In this document: piece by piece, positions 17,809 through 27,905 of the stretch | How the letters are laid out: each line of letters opens with the position of its first letter | Numbering within the stretch: position 1 is the first letter of the stretch | NCBI GenBank assembly: GCA_015068395.1 | Contig: SVKP01000048.1 | Span: 1 to 44,322, forward strand | DNA from: Oscillospiraceae bacterium | Lineage (GTDB): Bacteria; Bacillota; Clostridia; Oscillospirales; Oscillospiraceae | DNA: 44,322 nt | Direction of reading: 5' to 3' | Program-made: the position numbers and the translations under genes | The notes under the pieces: generated by a model | Told to the model about the DNA's origin: nothing | Seen by the model: the letters and a program-made list of their open reading frames with translations, nothing else | The model's database searches: none

Positions 17809-18072
17809 TTAACAGCAGCACCCTCTGGAAATATCGGTTGCACTGATCTGAGGCGGAAGGCTCATGGTCATGATGCCGCTATACCGGATGCAGATTTGAT
17901 CTCCGACTTGAAAACGGCAGGCGTCCGGCGTATGCACCAGCACTTCTTGCCGGTTACAGCAGTCACAGACCAGCAAATCGCAGTCGCGGACTTGAAGCAC
18001 GCGCGCTTTCATGGATACAGATTCCATCGTAGCAGATTCCATAGAGATCCCTCCTCTCTGCTCTCTGCTCAT
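17809..18072 (-). CDS. Small Cys-rich hypothetical protein
   Basis: MESVSMKARVLQVRDCDLLVCDCCNRQEVLVHTPDACRFQVGDQICIRYSGIMTMSLPPQISATDI; adjacent to the vWA protein gene on the same strand. Confidence 0.55.
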   Translation of the reverse strand: MSREQRGGISMESATMESVSMKARVLQVRDCDLLVCDCCNRQEVLVHTPDACRFQVGDQICIRYSGIMTMSLPPQISATDISRGCCC

Positions 18073-18146
18073 TTGGCAAGAGCCACGCTCCGCTTTGCGA
18101 GACGTGGCTCTTGCGTCCTTTATGCCATGTGCGGCAAATCAGCGGC

Positions 18147-19520
18147 TTACTGCACCGGATTACAGCATTCGAAGCCGTTGTCGATATAGTTGGAGATAAA
18201 ACGCGCCTTGAAGTTCCGCGTGTTGCACATAGCGTCTGCCGCGCCGGAGACGTCCAGACTCTCCGGGAGAACGAAGTTGATGCAGCGAACGTTCACGTTC
18301 TTGCAGGCGGGGCCGGTGTGCGCGGGGATGACCATGGTCTTCATGCCGCGCTTGTACTCGACGCCCTGATCGTCCACCTCGGTGAGGATCGCCGCAAGAG
18401 CGACCCGCCGGTTGGGACAGACGTTTTGCAGTGTGCAGCTCAGCTGCAAAACGCAGCCGAGGGAATCCATGACGACATTCCCGGCATCCACTTCCACCGT
18501 GTCCTCGCAGCCGCCGACTGTAAGCTCCACGGGCTCCGGGCAGCTCTCGGGGATCACGATGACGTCGCACTCCACATCCAGCTCCGGAGAGGGGAATGTC
18601 ACCTCGTTGCCCTCGTTGTCGCTGTAGGAGATGGACTCGTTCACCGCGACCGTGCCGGAGCAGGGGCCGACGTGCTCGACGTTGAACTCCAGCACCGCGC
18701 CTTCGCTCTGCGTGGCGCCCAGCTCATCGATCTGCCACTGCACCGTGGTATCGTTGAGTTGATTGGCCGATCCCTTGGTCGGCATGACCACGGAGGTGAT
18801 GCGGAAGCAGGGCGACACCGTATCGGTGATCACGACGTTCGTCGCGCCGGGCTTGGAAATGTTTCTGGCGAGGTCGGCAAACAGATCCTCCAGCTCCGCT
18901 TCGTCCGGCGTGATCGCCACATAGGCGGAGGCTGGCTTGGAAGCCCAGTCCTCCAGCGCGGAGACGTCCACGCCGCCTGTGCCGTTCAAACCGATGGCGT
19001 AGATGACCACACCCTCGGCTCTTGCCGCAGCGGCGATGGGACTGGGGTTGGGGCCGATGGTGGTGTTGCCGTCGGTGAACATCACCATGACGCGCGCGTT
19101 GGTCGAAGGCCCTTCCAGCAGCTCGGACGCCTTGGTAAAGGCGTCGGCATGGTTGGTGTTGCCGCCTGCGGTCAGGTCGTCCACCGCCGCTTTCAGGTCG
19201 CTCACTGAGGTGATCAACTGCGTGTCCTGCGTGGAGGTACTGGCAAAGCTGACGATACCGATGCGGCTTCCGGAACCGATCTGGCCGTCGTGGGCGCTGT
19301 CGGTCGCTTCATCAATAATGTCGATGAACGCCTTTGCGCCGGCCTTCAGGCTTGCCAGCGCACTTCCCTCCATACTCCCGGAGCGATCCAGAACCAGGAC
19401 GATATCGGTGGGATTGGTCAAAATATCGGGGGCCGCCGTCAAAGACAGCCTCACCTAAAAAGAGCCGTTGCAATCAATGCGCGTTGCGCTGAGCTCTTTG
19501 TTGGAACTGATAATTCCCAT
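18147..19520 (-). CDS. von Willebrand factor type A domain surface-like protein, interrupted by an in-frame UAG at 19455-19457
   Basis: From ATG 19520 with RBS GGGAGG: MGIISSNKELSATRIDCNGSF-(TAG)-VRLSLTAAPDILTNPTDIVLVLDRSGSMEGS...; MIDAS DRSGS present. Provided ORF starts at the GTG after the UAG. Confidence 0.85.
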
Positions 19521-19618
19521 TAGGCATTTCCTCCCTGAGCCCCGTTGTCACGAGGGCTCAGGACATTGTATGCCGGAAAGGGGACGGGTGGCACACTGGT
19601 GCGACTGGCCCCGGCCAC

Positions 19619-21595
<1,977 letters not shown>

Positions 21596-21667
21596 TCATA
21601 TCACCACACATATTTTTGCGCCCATCTGGGGAAATATGCAAGAAGAATCTTGTTGTGGGAGGCTGTG

Positions 21668-23098
21668 ATGGAATCAGTTTGGTCAAAGGCCTGTGCCATT
21701 CCGCCGCGCGACGCGCTGCACGGAAACGCGGAAACGGAGGTCGCGGTGATCGGCGCGGGCATGGCGGGCATCCTGACTGCCGCCGCGCTGCAAAAGGCGG
21801 GCAAGCAGGTCGTCGTATTGGAGGCGAACCGGATCGGAAGCGGACAGACCCGCAATACGACGGCGAAAATCACCGCGCAGCACGCTCTGTTTGCGCGAAA
21901 GCTCATTGCGGCGCTGGGCGTGGACAGGGCGAAACAGTACGCCGCCGCCAACCTTGCCGCGGTGGAAGCCTATCGGGAGCTGATCCGCTCGGAGGGCATC
22001 GACTGCGACTTTGTGGAGACAAGCGCCCATGTCTACGGCGACGATGTGAGGCGCCTTGAACAGGAAGCGGAGGCAGAGAAACGGCTGGGGCTTCCGGCAT
22101 CGTTTATCCGCGAGCCGGACGTCCCCGGCGGCGTGGCGGGCGCGGTGCGCGTGGAGCGGCAGGCACAGTTCCATCCGCTCAAGTTTTTGAAGGCGCTTTC
22201 CGAACCATTGACGGTCTACGAAAACACGCCGGTGCGCCGCGTCACGGGCCACAAGCTGTTTACCGCGAACGGAACGGTGCGGACGGAGTGGGTCGTATTT
22301 GCCTGCCACTATCCGTTTGTCAATTTTCCGGGGCTGTACTTTGCGCGCATGCATCAGGAGCGCTCCTATGTGCTGGCGCTGGAAAACGCGGTGTGCCCGG
22401 ACGGCATGTGGATCGGCGCGGGCAGCGGCGGGTATTCCTTCCGCAAATACGGCGACCTGCTTCTGCTGGGCGGCGGGGGACACCGTACGGGCGAAAACCG
22501 TGAGGGTGGGCGCTACGAGGAACTCCGCGCTCGGGCGGCGGAGTGGTTTCCGGGCAGCCGCGAGGTTGCGCACTGGTCGGCGCAGGACTGTATAGCGGCG
22601 GACGGCGCGCCCTATATCGGGCAGTACGCGAAAAGCCGGCCGCACTGGTACGTGGCGACCGGCTTTGGAAAGTGGGGCATGACGGGTTCAATGGTCTCCG
22701 CCATGCTGCTGTGCGATATGATCTGCGGCAGGGAAAACCCGTATGCCGAGGCATTTGCGCCCGGCCGGTTTGACACGGAGACGGCGCGCGGCGTCGCCGG
22801 AGAGAGCGGACACGCAATCAAGGGCTTGACGAAGCAGCTTTTTCAAATTCCCGCCGTCCAGGAGGCAAGACTGCCGCGTGGACACGGCGGCATTGTGTTT
22901 TTGCATGGGAAGAAAGCCGGCGTTTACAAGGATGAGGACGGTGCCGTCCACGCCGTGGATATCCGCTGTCCGCATTTGGGCTGCCAGTTGGAGTGGAACC
23001 CGGACGAGAAGAGCTGGGACTGCCCGTGCCACGGTTCGCGGTTCGATTTCCGCGGCAAACTGATCTCCGGCCCGGCGCAGAACAACATCAAAGGATAA
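21668..23098 (+). CDS. FAD-dependent oxidoreductase with C-terminal Rieske [2Fe-2S] domain
   Basis: EVAVIGAGMAGILTAAALQKAGKQVVVLEA; Rieske ligands CPHLGCQLEWNPDEKSWDCPCHGSRFD. Confidence 0.93.
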   Translation: MESVWSKACAIPPRDALHGNAETEVAVIGAGMAGILTAAALQKAGKQVVVLEANRIGSGQTRNTTAKITAQHALFARKLIAALGVDRAKQYAAANLAAVEAYRELIRSEGIDCDFVETSAHVYGDDVRRLEQEAEAEKRLGLPASFIREPDVPGGVAGAVRVERQAQFHPLKFLKALSEPLTVYENTPVRRVTGHKLFTANGTVRTEWVVFACHYPFVNFPGLYFARMHQERSYVLALENAVCPDGMWIGAGSGGYSFRKYGDLLLLGGGGHRTGENREGGRYEELRARAAEWFPGSREVAHWSAQDCIAADGAPYIGQYAKSRPHWYVATGFGKWGMTGSMVSAMLLCDMICGRENPYAEAFAPGRFDTETARGVAGESGHAIKGLTKQLFQIPAVQEARLPRGHGGIVFLHGKKAGVYKDEDGAVHAVDIRCPHLGCQLEWNPDEKSWDCPCHGSRFDFRGKLISGPAQNNIKG

Positions 23099-23162
23099 CA
23101 GCGAACCGGCCGCGGCAAAAACGCATATCCTGCAAGGAGAACAAAACAAGGAGTTGAGCCTG

Positions 23163-23657
23163 ATGCAGGGTAATCATCGGTTTGCGGGATATGTCTCGGT
23201 GCTTCAAAGAAGGCCGAACGCCTGGGCGATCATGGAGGGGAGTGCCGGGTATCCCGGCATTTCCGGTATTGTACGCTTTTACCAGACCAGATCCGGCGTT
23301 CTGGTGGCCGCCGAAGTATCCGGCCTGCCCGCAGGGGCGGAACCGTGCGGGGAGAAGGTTTTTGGCTTTCACATCCACAGCGGCGAGGAATGTGCGGGCG
23401 ACGCAGCAGATCCCTTTGCCGCCGCGCTGGGCCACTACGATCCAGACGGTTGCCCGCACCCGGAGCACGCGGGCGATATGCCGCCGCTTTTTTCAAACTG
23501 CGGATACGCGTTCCAGGTATTTCTGACAGACCGCTTCTCCGTGCGCGAGATCGTCGGCAGAACGGTCATCATCCATTCCGCGCCGGACGACTTTACCTCA
23601 CAGCCGTCGGGAAACGCGGGAAAGAAGATCGCCTGCGGACGGATCAGAACGCGCTGA
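23163..23657 (+). CDS. Cu/Zn superoxide dismutase family protein, no obvious signal peptide
   Basis: FGFHIHSGEEC, GHYDPDGCPHPEHAGDMPPL, VIIHSAPDDFTSQPSGNAGKKIACG. Confidence 0.9.
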   Translation: MQGNHRFAGYVSVLQRRPNAWAIMEGSAGYPGISGIVRFYQTRSGVLVAAEVSGLPAGAEPCGEKVFGFHIHSGEECAGDAADPFAAALGHYDPDGCPHPEHAGDMPPLFSNCGYAFQVFLTDRFSVREIVGRTVIIHSAPDDFTSQPSGNAGKKIACGRIRTR

Positions 23658-23660
23658 CGC

Positions 23661-24338
23661 TTATTTGCCTTCAAACAGAGTTAGGTTGTTGTTTTCATCG
23701 CAGACGCCGAGGAAAATCTCCTTCGCGCTGTGAAAGCCCTGCGCGTCCAGTTGCTTTTGCAGCCATTTTTCCTCAAGCCCCCTCCGCTTGAGGTTTTCCG
23801 CCAGAATCCTTCCGTCCATGATGATCTCGGTGCAGATATGCTCCTGCGTCGGCGTCAAGCCGAGATCGGCGGGATTTGCAGGGCGCTTGCCGCTGACCGG
23901 GAGCACGGAGAGCTTGCCGTTATATTCAAAGACGGCGGTCTGAATGTCGTTCAGGTCAAAGTAGCCAAGCTGACGGCACAGCATCATGAACTCGCTGAGG
24001 TCGAGCTTGGCCTTTTTCATATTTTCGCGGTACAGCTTGCCGCTGTCCATCAAAATGGTGGGCGTGCCGTTGATATACTTCCGGCTCTTGGGCAGCCTGC
24101 TTGTGACCAGACTGAGAATGATTGCGACGACGCCGTAGACGGCCATGGCGATCAGCGGCTTCCACGGGGTTTCCAGCTCCGTCGCGAGCTCCGACGCAAT
24201 GGAACCGATGGTGATGCCCGAAATATAGTCGAAAAAGTCAAGCTGCGCGACCTGCTTGTGTCCCATGAGCTTTGCGATCACAAACAGGGCGGCCGCGGAC
24301 AGCAGCGCCGTCAGGACAACTTGAAGGAACTCCATCAT
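23661..24338 (-). CDS. DUF421 (YetF/YrbG-like) membrane protein
   Basis: N-terminal TM helices then LDFFDYISGITIGSIASELA and NGTPTILMDSGKLYRENMKKAKL. Confidence 0.9.
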   Translation of the reverse strand: MMEFLQVVLTALLSAAALFVIAKLMGHKQVAQLDFFDYISGITIGSIASELATELETPWKPLIAMAVYGVVAIILSLVTSRLPKSRKYINGTPTILMDSGKLYRENMKKAKLDLSEFMMLCRQLGYFDLNDIQTAVFEYNGKLSVLPVSGKRPANPADLGLTPTQEHICTEIIMDGRILAENLKRRGLEEKWLQKQLDAQGFHSAKEIFLGVCDENNNLTLFEGK

Positions 24339-24360
24339 TTGTCTCCGGTATAGTTTTGTG

Positions 24361-24807
24361 TTAGTGTATCCCAAAGGCGCGGGAGATAGTCAGTTGTTTT
24401 CGCAAATGGATCGCTGCGTTGCAATTGTGATGATTGTATCGCCCAACTGTGTCAGGATCACACCCAACAAATTCAGCTGATCCACGCTCAGCTTGCAGGC
24501 AATCGCGTTCGCCAGGGCGGTGATGGTTGTTGTCAACTCCAGCGGGTTCATATCGGTATCCCTCCTCTTCATTGTATGCGCCGCACATGAATCTGGCAAA
24601 ACGCACGGAAAGAGATTCCGAATCATCATCGAATGGCAAATCAATAACTTGAACCTCATAATTCTCGGCGATTAATGCTGAGGCATCTTGATAAAAGCTC
24701 TGAAAGCACATCTTACGTGAAAAGGCGCGGTATGCTTGAAACGCCATTTTGTACAAGATATTCTTCTCGTCATCCGTAAGTCGAAATTGGACTGCTTTTT
24801 TGCCCAT
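24361..24807 (-). pseudogene. Ribbon-helix-helix-like small regulator, probably 3'-truncated/fused into neighbouring sequence
   Basis: N-terminus MGKKAVQFRLTDDEKNILYKMAFQAYRAF fits an RHH strand-helix pattern; after about ...FARFMCGAYN the frame runs antisense-frame through the DUF6774-like gene. Confidence 0.45.
24390..24551 (-). CDS. Small DUF6774-like protein
   Basis: MNPLELTTTITALANAIACKLSVDQLNLLGVILTQLGDTIITIATQRSICENN with RBS AGGAGGG; family call from memory. Confidence 0.65.
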   Translation of the reverse strand: MNPLELTTTITALANAIACKLSVDQLNLLGVILTQLGDTIITIATQRSICENN

Positions 24808-24851
24808 GGCAGGAAATTGGCAGAGAATTGGCAGGAAATTGGCAGGGTTTT
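24808..24851. repeat. Four tandem 11-bp repeats, candidate operator array
   Basis: GGCAGGAAATT / GGCAGAGAATT / GGCAGGAAATT / GGCAGGGTTTT, uninterrupted. Confidence 0.85.
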
Positions 24852-24855
24852 GCCA

Positions 24856-24884
24856 TTGCAATAGGGGGGCGGCTGTGTTAAGAT
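24856..24884 (+). promoter_or_regulatory. Candidate T4SS operon promoter
   Basis: TTGCAA (24856-24861), 17-bp spacer, TAAGAT (24879-24884), 4 bp downstream of the repeat array. Confidence 0.65.
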
Positions 24885-24928
24885 AAGCATGCTCAAAACT
24901 GTATCCAAAATCAAATACGACCGTGACG

Positions 24929-24952
24929 GGACGCCAGCCGGCGTCCTTTTTT
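24929..24952 (+). terminator. Intrinsic terminator/attenuator 1 in the T4SS leader
   Basis: GGACGCC agcc GGCGTCC TTTTTT. Confidence 0.8.
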
Positions 24953-24972
24953 CTTTGCCACGGGTTGAAAAG

Positions 24973-24995
24973 GCGCTCGCTCCGAGCGCTTTTTT
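24973..24995 (+). terminator. Intrinsic terminator/attenuator 2 in the T4SS leader
   Basis: GCGCTCG ctc CGAGCGC TTTTTT. Confidence 0.8.
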
Positions 24996-25031
24996 CGTGT
25001 TTGGAACAATGAAAAGGAGGTCATTCTAAGT

Positions 25032-25409
25032 TTGAAAGAGCAAAAAAGCCCTCTGCTGAAGCGTCAGCGGAGAATCGTGGTGGGCGAGAAGCTGTGTACG
25101 GCTTTTCTCGCGGTTTCATTTGCCGGCGCGCTTACCGTCCCTGCCTTTGCGGCAGACACCATTTGGACGAAAGCCAGCGCCATCATGCAGGACGTCTACT
25201 CGCAGATCGTTACCATCTCGACCATAGCGGCGGTCGTATGCGCGTCGGTGGCTCTGCTGCTGATGAACTTCTCGCGCTCTGACCGTACCGTGCAGGAGTC
25301 GCGCTCCTGGCTGAAGCGTATTATCGTGAGCTGGGCGATATTGAACGGCCTGGGCTTCATCATGGCTTATATCACGCCCTTCTTTGCAGGCGGAAAGTAT
25401 ACGCCGTAA
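25032..25409 (+). CDS. VirB2/Maff2-like small membrane protein
   Basis: TTG start after AAGGAGG; signal-like N-terminus then two hydrophobic helices; first gene of the T4SS block. Confidence 0.7.
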   Translation: MKEQKSPLLKRQRRIVVGEKLCTAFLAVSFAGALTVPAFAADTIWTKASAIMQDVYSQIVTISTIAAVVCASVALLLMNFSRSDRTVQESRSWLKRIIVSWAILNGLGFIMAYITPFFAGGKYTP

Positions 25410-25412
25410 CCT

Positions 25413-26123
25413 ATGGGCATCTTAGACGGCATCGTTGAATGGATCGCGGAACAGATCATGCACGGCCTCGATTTGATCAACACATCAGTTTTGGGCGCGC
25501 TTGGCTGCGACATGGATGTGTTCCTGCGATACTTTCCCGCCGCGAAGACCATGTATGACGTGTTCGTGGCTCTGGCAATCGGCATTATCCTGCTGCTGTG
25601 GGTCTGGAACCTGTTCAAAAATTTCGGGTTTGGTACGGGCAACGAGGCGGAGGACCCGATCAAGCTGAGTATGCGTTCGGTGCTGTTCATTCTGCTCGCG
25701 TACTATTCCGACGACATCGTTAACGCCGCCCTGAAAATCGGCGGAACGCCCTATGACTGGATACTCACATCATCCCTGCCGGAATTGAGCTTTGCGGACT
25801 TCAACTCGGTCATGCTGACCATCATCGGCGTATGCGCGAACGGCGCGGTGACGCTGATCGTCCTGATCCTGCTGCTGATACTGGCTTGGAACTACATCAA
25901 GCTGCTCTTTGAGGCGGCGGAGCGCTATGTGCTGCTGGGCGTACTTGTGTTCACGGCTCCCGTGGCGTTTGCGCTCGGCGCGTCGCAATCGACGGTAAAT
26001 GTATTCAAAAGCTGGTGCCGTATGTTTGCGGGTCAGATGTTCCTGCTTCTGATGAACGCGTGGTGTTTGAAGCTCTTTACCTCTATGGTAGGGACGTTCA
26101 TCGCTAACCCCTTGTCACTCTGA
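25413..26123 (+). CDS. VirB6/TrbL-like conjugal transfer membrane protein
   Basis: Multi-TM protein GILDGIVEWIAEQIMHGLDLINTSVLGALGCDMDVFLRYFP, immediately downstream of the Maff2-like gene. Confidence 0.75.
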   Translation: MGILDGIVEWIAEQIMHGLDLINTSVLGALGCDMDVFLRYFPAAKTMYDVFVALAIGIILLLWVWNLFKNFGFGTGNEAEDPIKLSMRSVLFILLAYYSDDIVNAALKIGGTPYDWILTSSLPELSFADFNSVMLTIIGVCANGAVTLIVLILLLILAWNYIKLLFEAAERYVLLGVLVFTAPVAFALGASQSTVNVFKSWCRMFAGQMFLLLMNAWCLKLFTSMVGTFIANPLSL

Positions 26124-26173
26124 TCGGAGGGATCGAAACGAAACAAGCAAATCATATAATAAGGATAATCTGT

Positions 26174-27895
26174 ATGGCGCTCCTGATGGGGGCGCTTTTT
26201 GCTGCTCCTGCGTCTGCCATCACGGAAAGCGAGGTGGAGGCGCAGGCGGCGGCGTCCGGCAAAGAAGCGGTCGTAGGAAACGTGCTGATCTGGTTCCTTT
26301 GCGCCGTTGGTTTTCTCAAGGTCTCGCAGAAGATCGACAGCTTTATGCAGGGCATCGGTCTCAACGTGGGACACACGGGCGGCTCGCTTTTGGCGGAGGC
26401 GCTGATTGCCACGCGCGGCATCAAGATGGTGACGGGCGGCGGAGGTCACACCTCGGGCGGCAATCACTCCGGCGCCGCCGGAGGCAACGGCATCGGAAGC
26501 TACTTCAAGGGCGGGCTTGTTGGCATGGCAAGCAGGCGGGCGGCGAACAACGCCGTCAAGACGGCGACGAGCAATACCACGGTCAACTCTCCTGCGTTTT
26601 CTTCCTCGTCGACATCCGCGCATAGCTCACACAAAGCGTCGAATACGGCGAAAAGCACCCAGAACACCGCGCAGAGCGTCAGACATGACGGGCAAGGTCC
26701 CATTGCCGCGCAGAGCTCCTCGCTGGGTGAGATGCCGCGCCTGAGCGACCAAACGGGGCAGGCACCTGTGTTTGCCGCAGATTCGGCGGATGTGACCGCA
26801 ACTCCGGCGACGGTTGATTTGACCGTGCCGCATGAGCCTGCGCCAATCAATGCCCCTTCGCGGGAACCCGCACAGACGGATATCCTGCGGACTGATACTG
26901 AGCGGACAGACTTCGAGCCGAGGGATGCTTCGCCGATGGACGCCGCCGCGAGTACGGCAGCAACTACGATTGCCGCGAAAACTGCGACCGCATCGGAAAC
27001 CGAGGCCGAGCCTCCCATCATTCTGTATGACGCTCCGCAGGTCGGAATGGCACAGAACACCGCGGCTGCGGAAGTGACCGCGGGCGTCGCCGCTGTTGAG
27101 AGCGCGGAGCAGGCTTCTGTCCCACCAGACAGCACGCCGATTGCACCGACAGCGTCGGATGTCACACTTTCAGAGGGGGGAGACAGCATTGCCGTCAACA
27201 GCTCGGAGCAGATGAACGGGTACTCGACTGAGCGGGAGACGCTGCAAGGCGGGAACGGAACCGTTATTCAGACAGGCCCCGTGGTAAAAACACAGACGAA
27301 CGAACAGTCGAGTGCAAAGTCGTACAGCCGCGCCTCTACGCAAAGCAGTACGGTCAATAACGGCTCGCATACCACGCACTCCGCCGGTAGGCTGATTCCG
27401 TCCGTCCACAACTCCTTTAAGAGCTATGGCATCGGCGGCGCGATGTTTATGAAGTCGCTCTCTCAGGGCGGCGGCTTCGCCAACGAGGTCATCAGCCGCG
27501 TCGCGCGCGGTGATATCCAGAGCACAGGCACGATCACCGGCGAGATGGCTTCGCACGCGCTCAACTCTTATATGGGTATTACCGCTATGGGGAAGGATGA
27601 AAGCTCGCCGGCCTTATACAACGTCGAGATCGGCGGAGGCAGGATCAGCGGCGTCGAGGTCCCCGCGGGAACACATCAGGACGTTCAGTTTTGCATGTAC
27701 GACGCCGCCAAGTACAACGCGCCGGAGGGCGAGCACACGAAGGTCGTCACGGCGGACGGGGCGACGTGGTACAAGCAATACGAGCAGGACGCTGTGGATC
27801 GCAAGCCCTATCATGCGCCGGATGGCACGATCGCCTACAATGAAACCATCGTAAAGCGCATGCCTCACCCTCCGCAGCGCAAAGACCGAATGTAG
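26174..27895 (+). CDS. Conjugal transfer protein with N-terminal TM region and long Ala/Ser/Thr-rich linker
   Basis: N-terminal VLIWFLCAVGFLKVSQKIDSFMQGIGLNVGHTGGSLLAEALIATRGIK is typical of this ICE family; central low-complexity segment; position between virB6-like and virB4. Confidence 0.7.
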   Translation: MALLMGALFAAPASAITESEVEAQAAASGKEAVVGNVLIWFLCAVGFLKVSQKIDSFMQGIGLNVGHTGGSLLAEALIATRGIKMVTGGGGHTSGGNHSGAAGGNGIGSYFKGGLVGMASRRAANNAVKTATSNTTVNSPAFSSSSTSAHSSHKASNTAKSTQNTAQSVRHDGQGPIAAQSSSLGEMPRLSDQTGQAPVFAADSADVTATPATVDLTVPHEPAPINAPSREPAQTDILRTDTERTDFEPRDASPMDAAASTAATTIAAKTATASETEAEPPIILYDAPQVGMAQNTAAAEVTAGVAAVESAEQASVPPDSTPIAPTASDVTLSEGGDSIAVNSSEQMNGYSTERETLQGGNGTVIQTGPVVKTQTNEQSSAKSYSRASTQSSTVNNGSHTTHSAGRLIPSVHNSFKSYGIGGAMFMKSLSQGGGFANEVISRVARGDIQSTGTITGEMASHALNSYMGITAMGKDESSPALYNVEIGGGRISGVEVPAGTHQDVQFCMYDAAKYNAPEGEHTKVVTADGATWYKQYEQDAVDRKPYHAPDGTIAYNETIVKRMPHPPQRKDRM

Positions 27896-27905
27896 GAGAA
27901 AACCA

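Noticed and set aside
18111-19208. 365-aa plus-strand ORF opposite the vWA gene
   Set aside because: Antisense to a recognisable vWA domain.
19455-19457. Pyrrolysine reading of the UAG codon
   Set aside because: No pyl genes or PYLIS-like element seen in the window and the family is not known to use Pyl; nonsense mutation is simpler.
24808-24851. CRISPR or microsatellite reading of the 11-bp repeats
   Set aside because: No spacers; four imperfect units exactly between two gene starts fit operator sites better.
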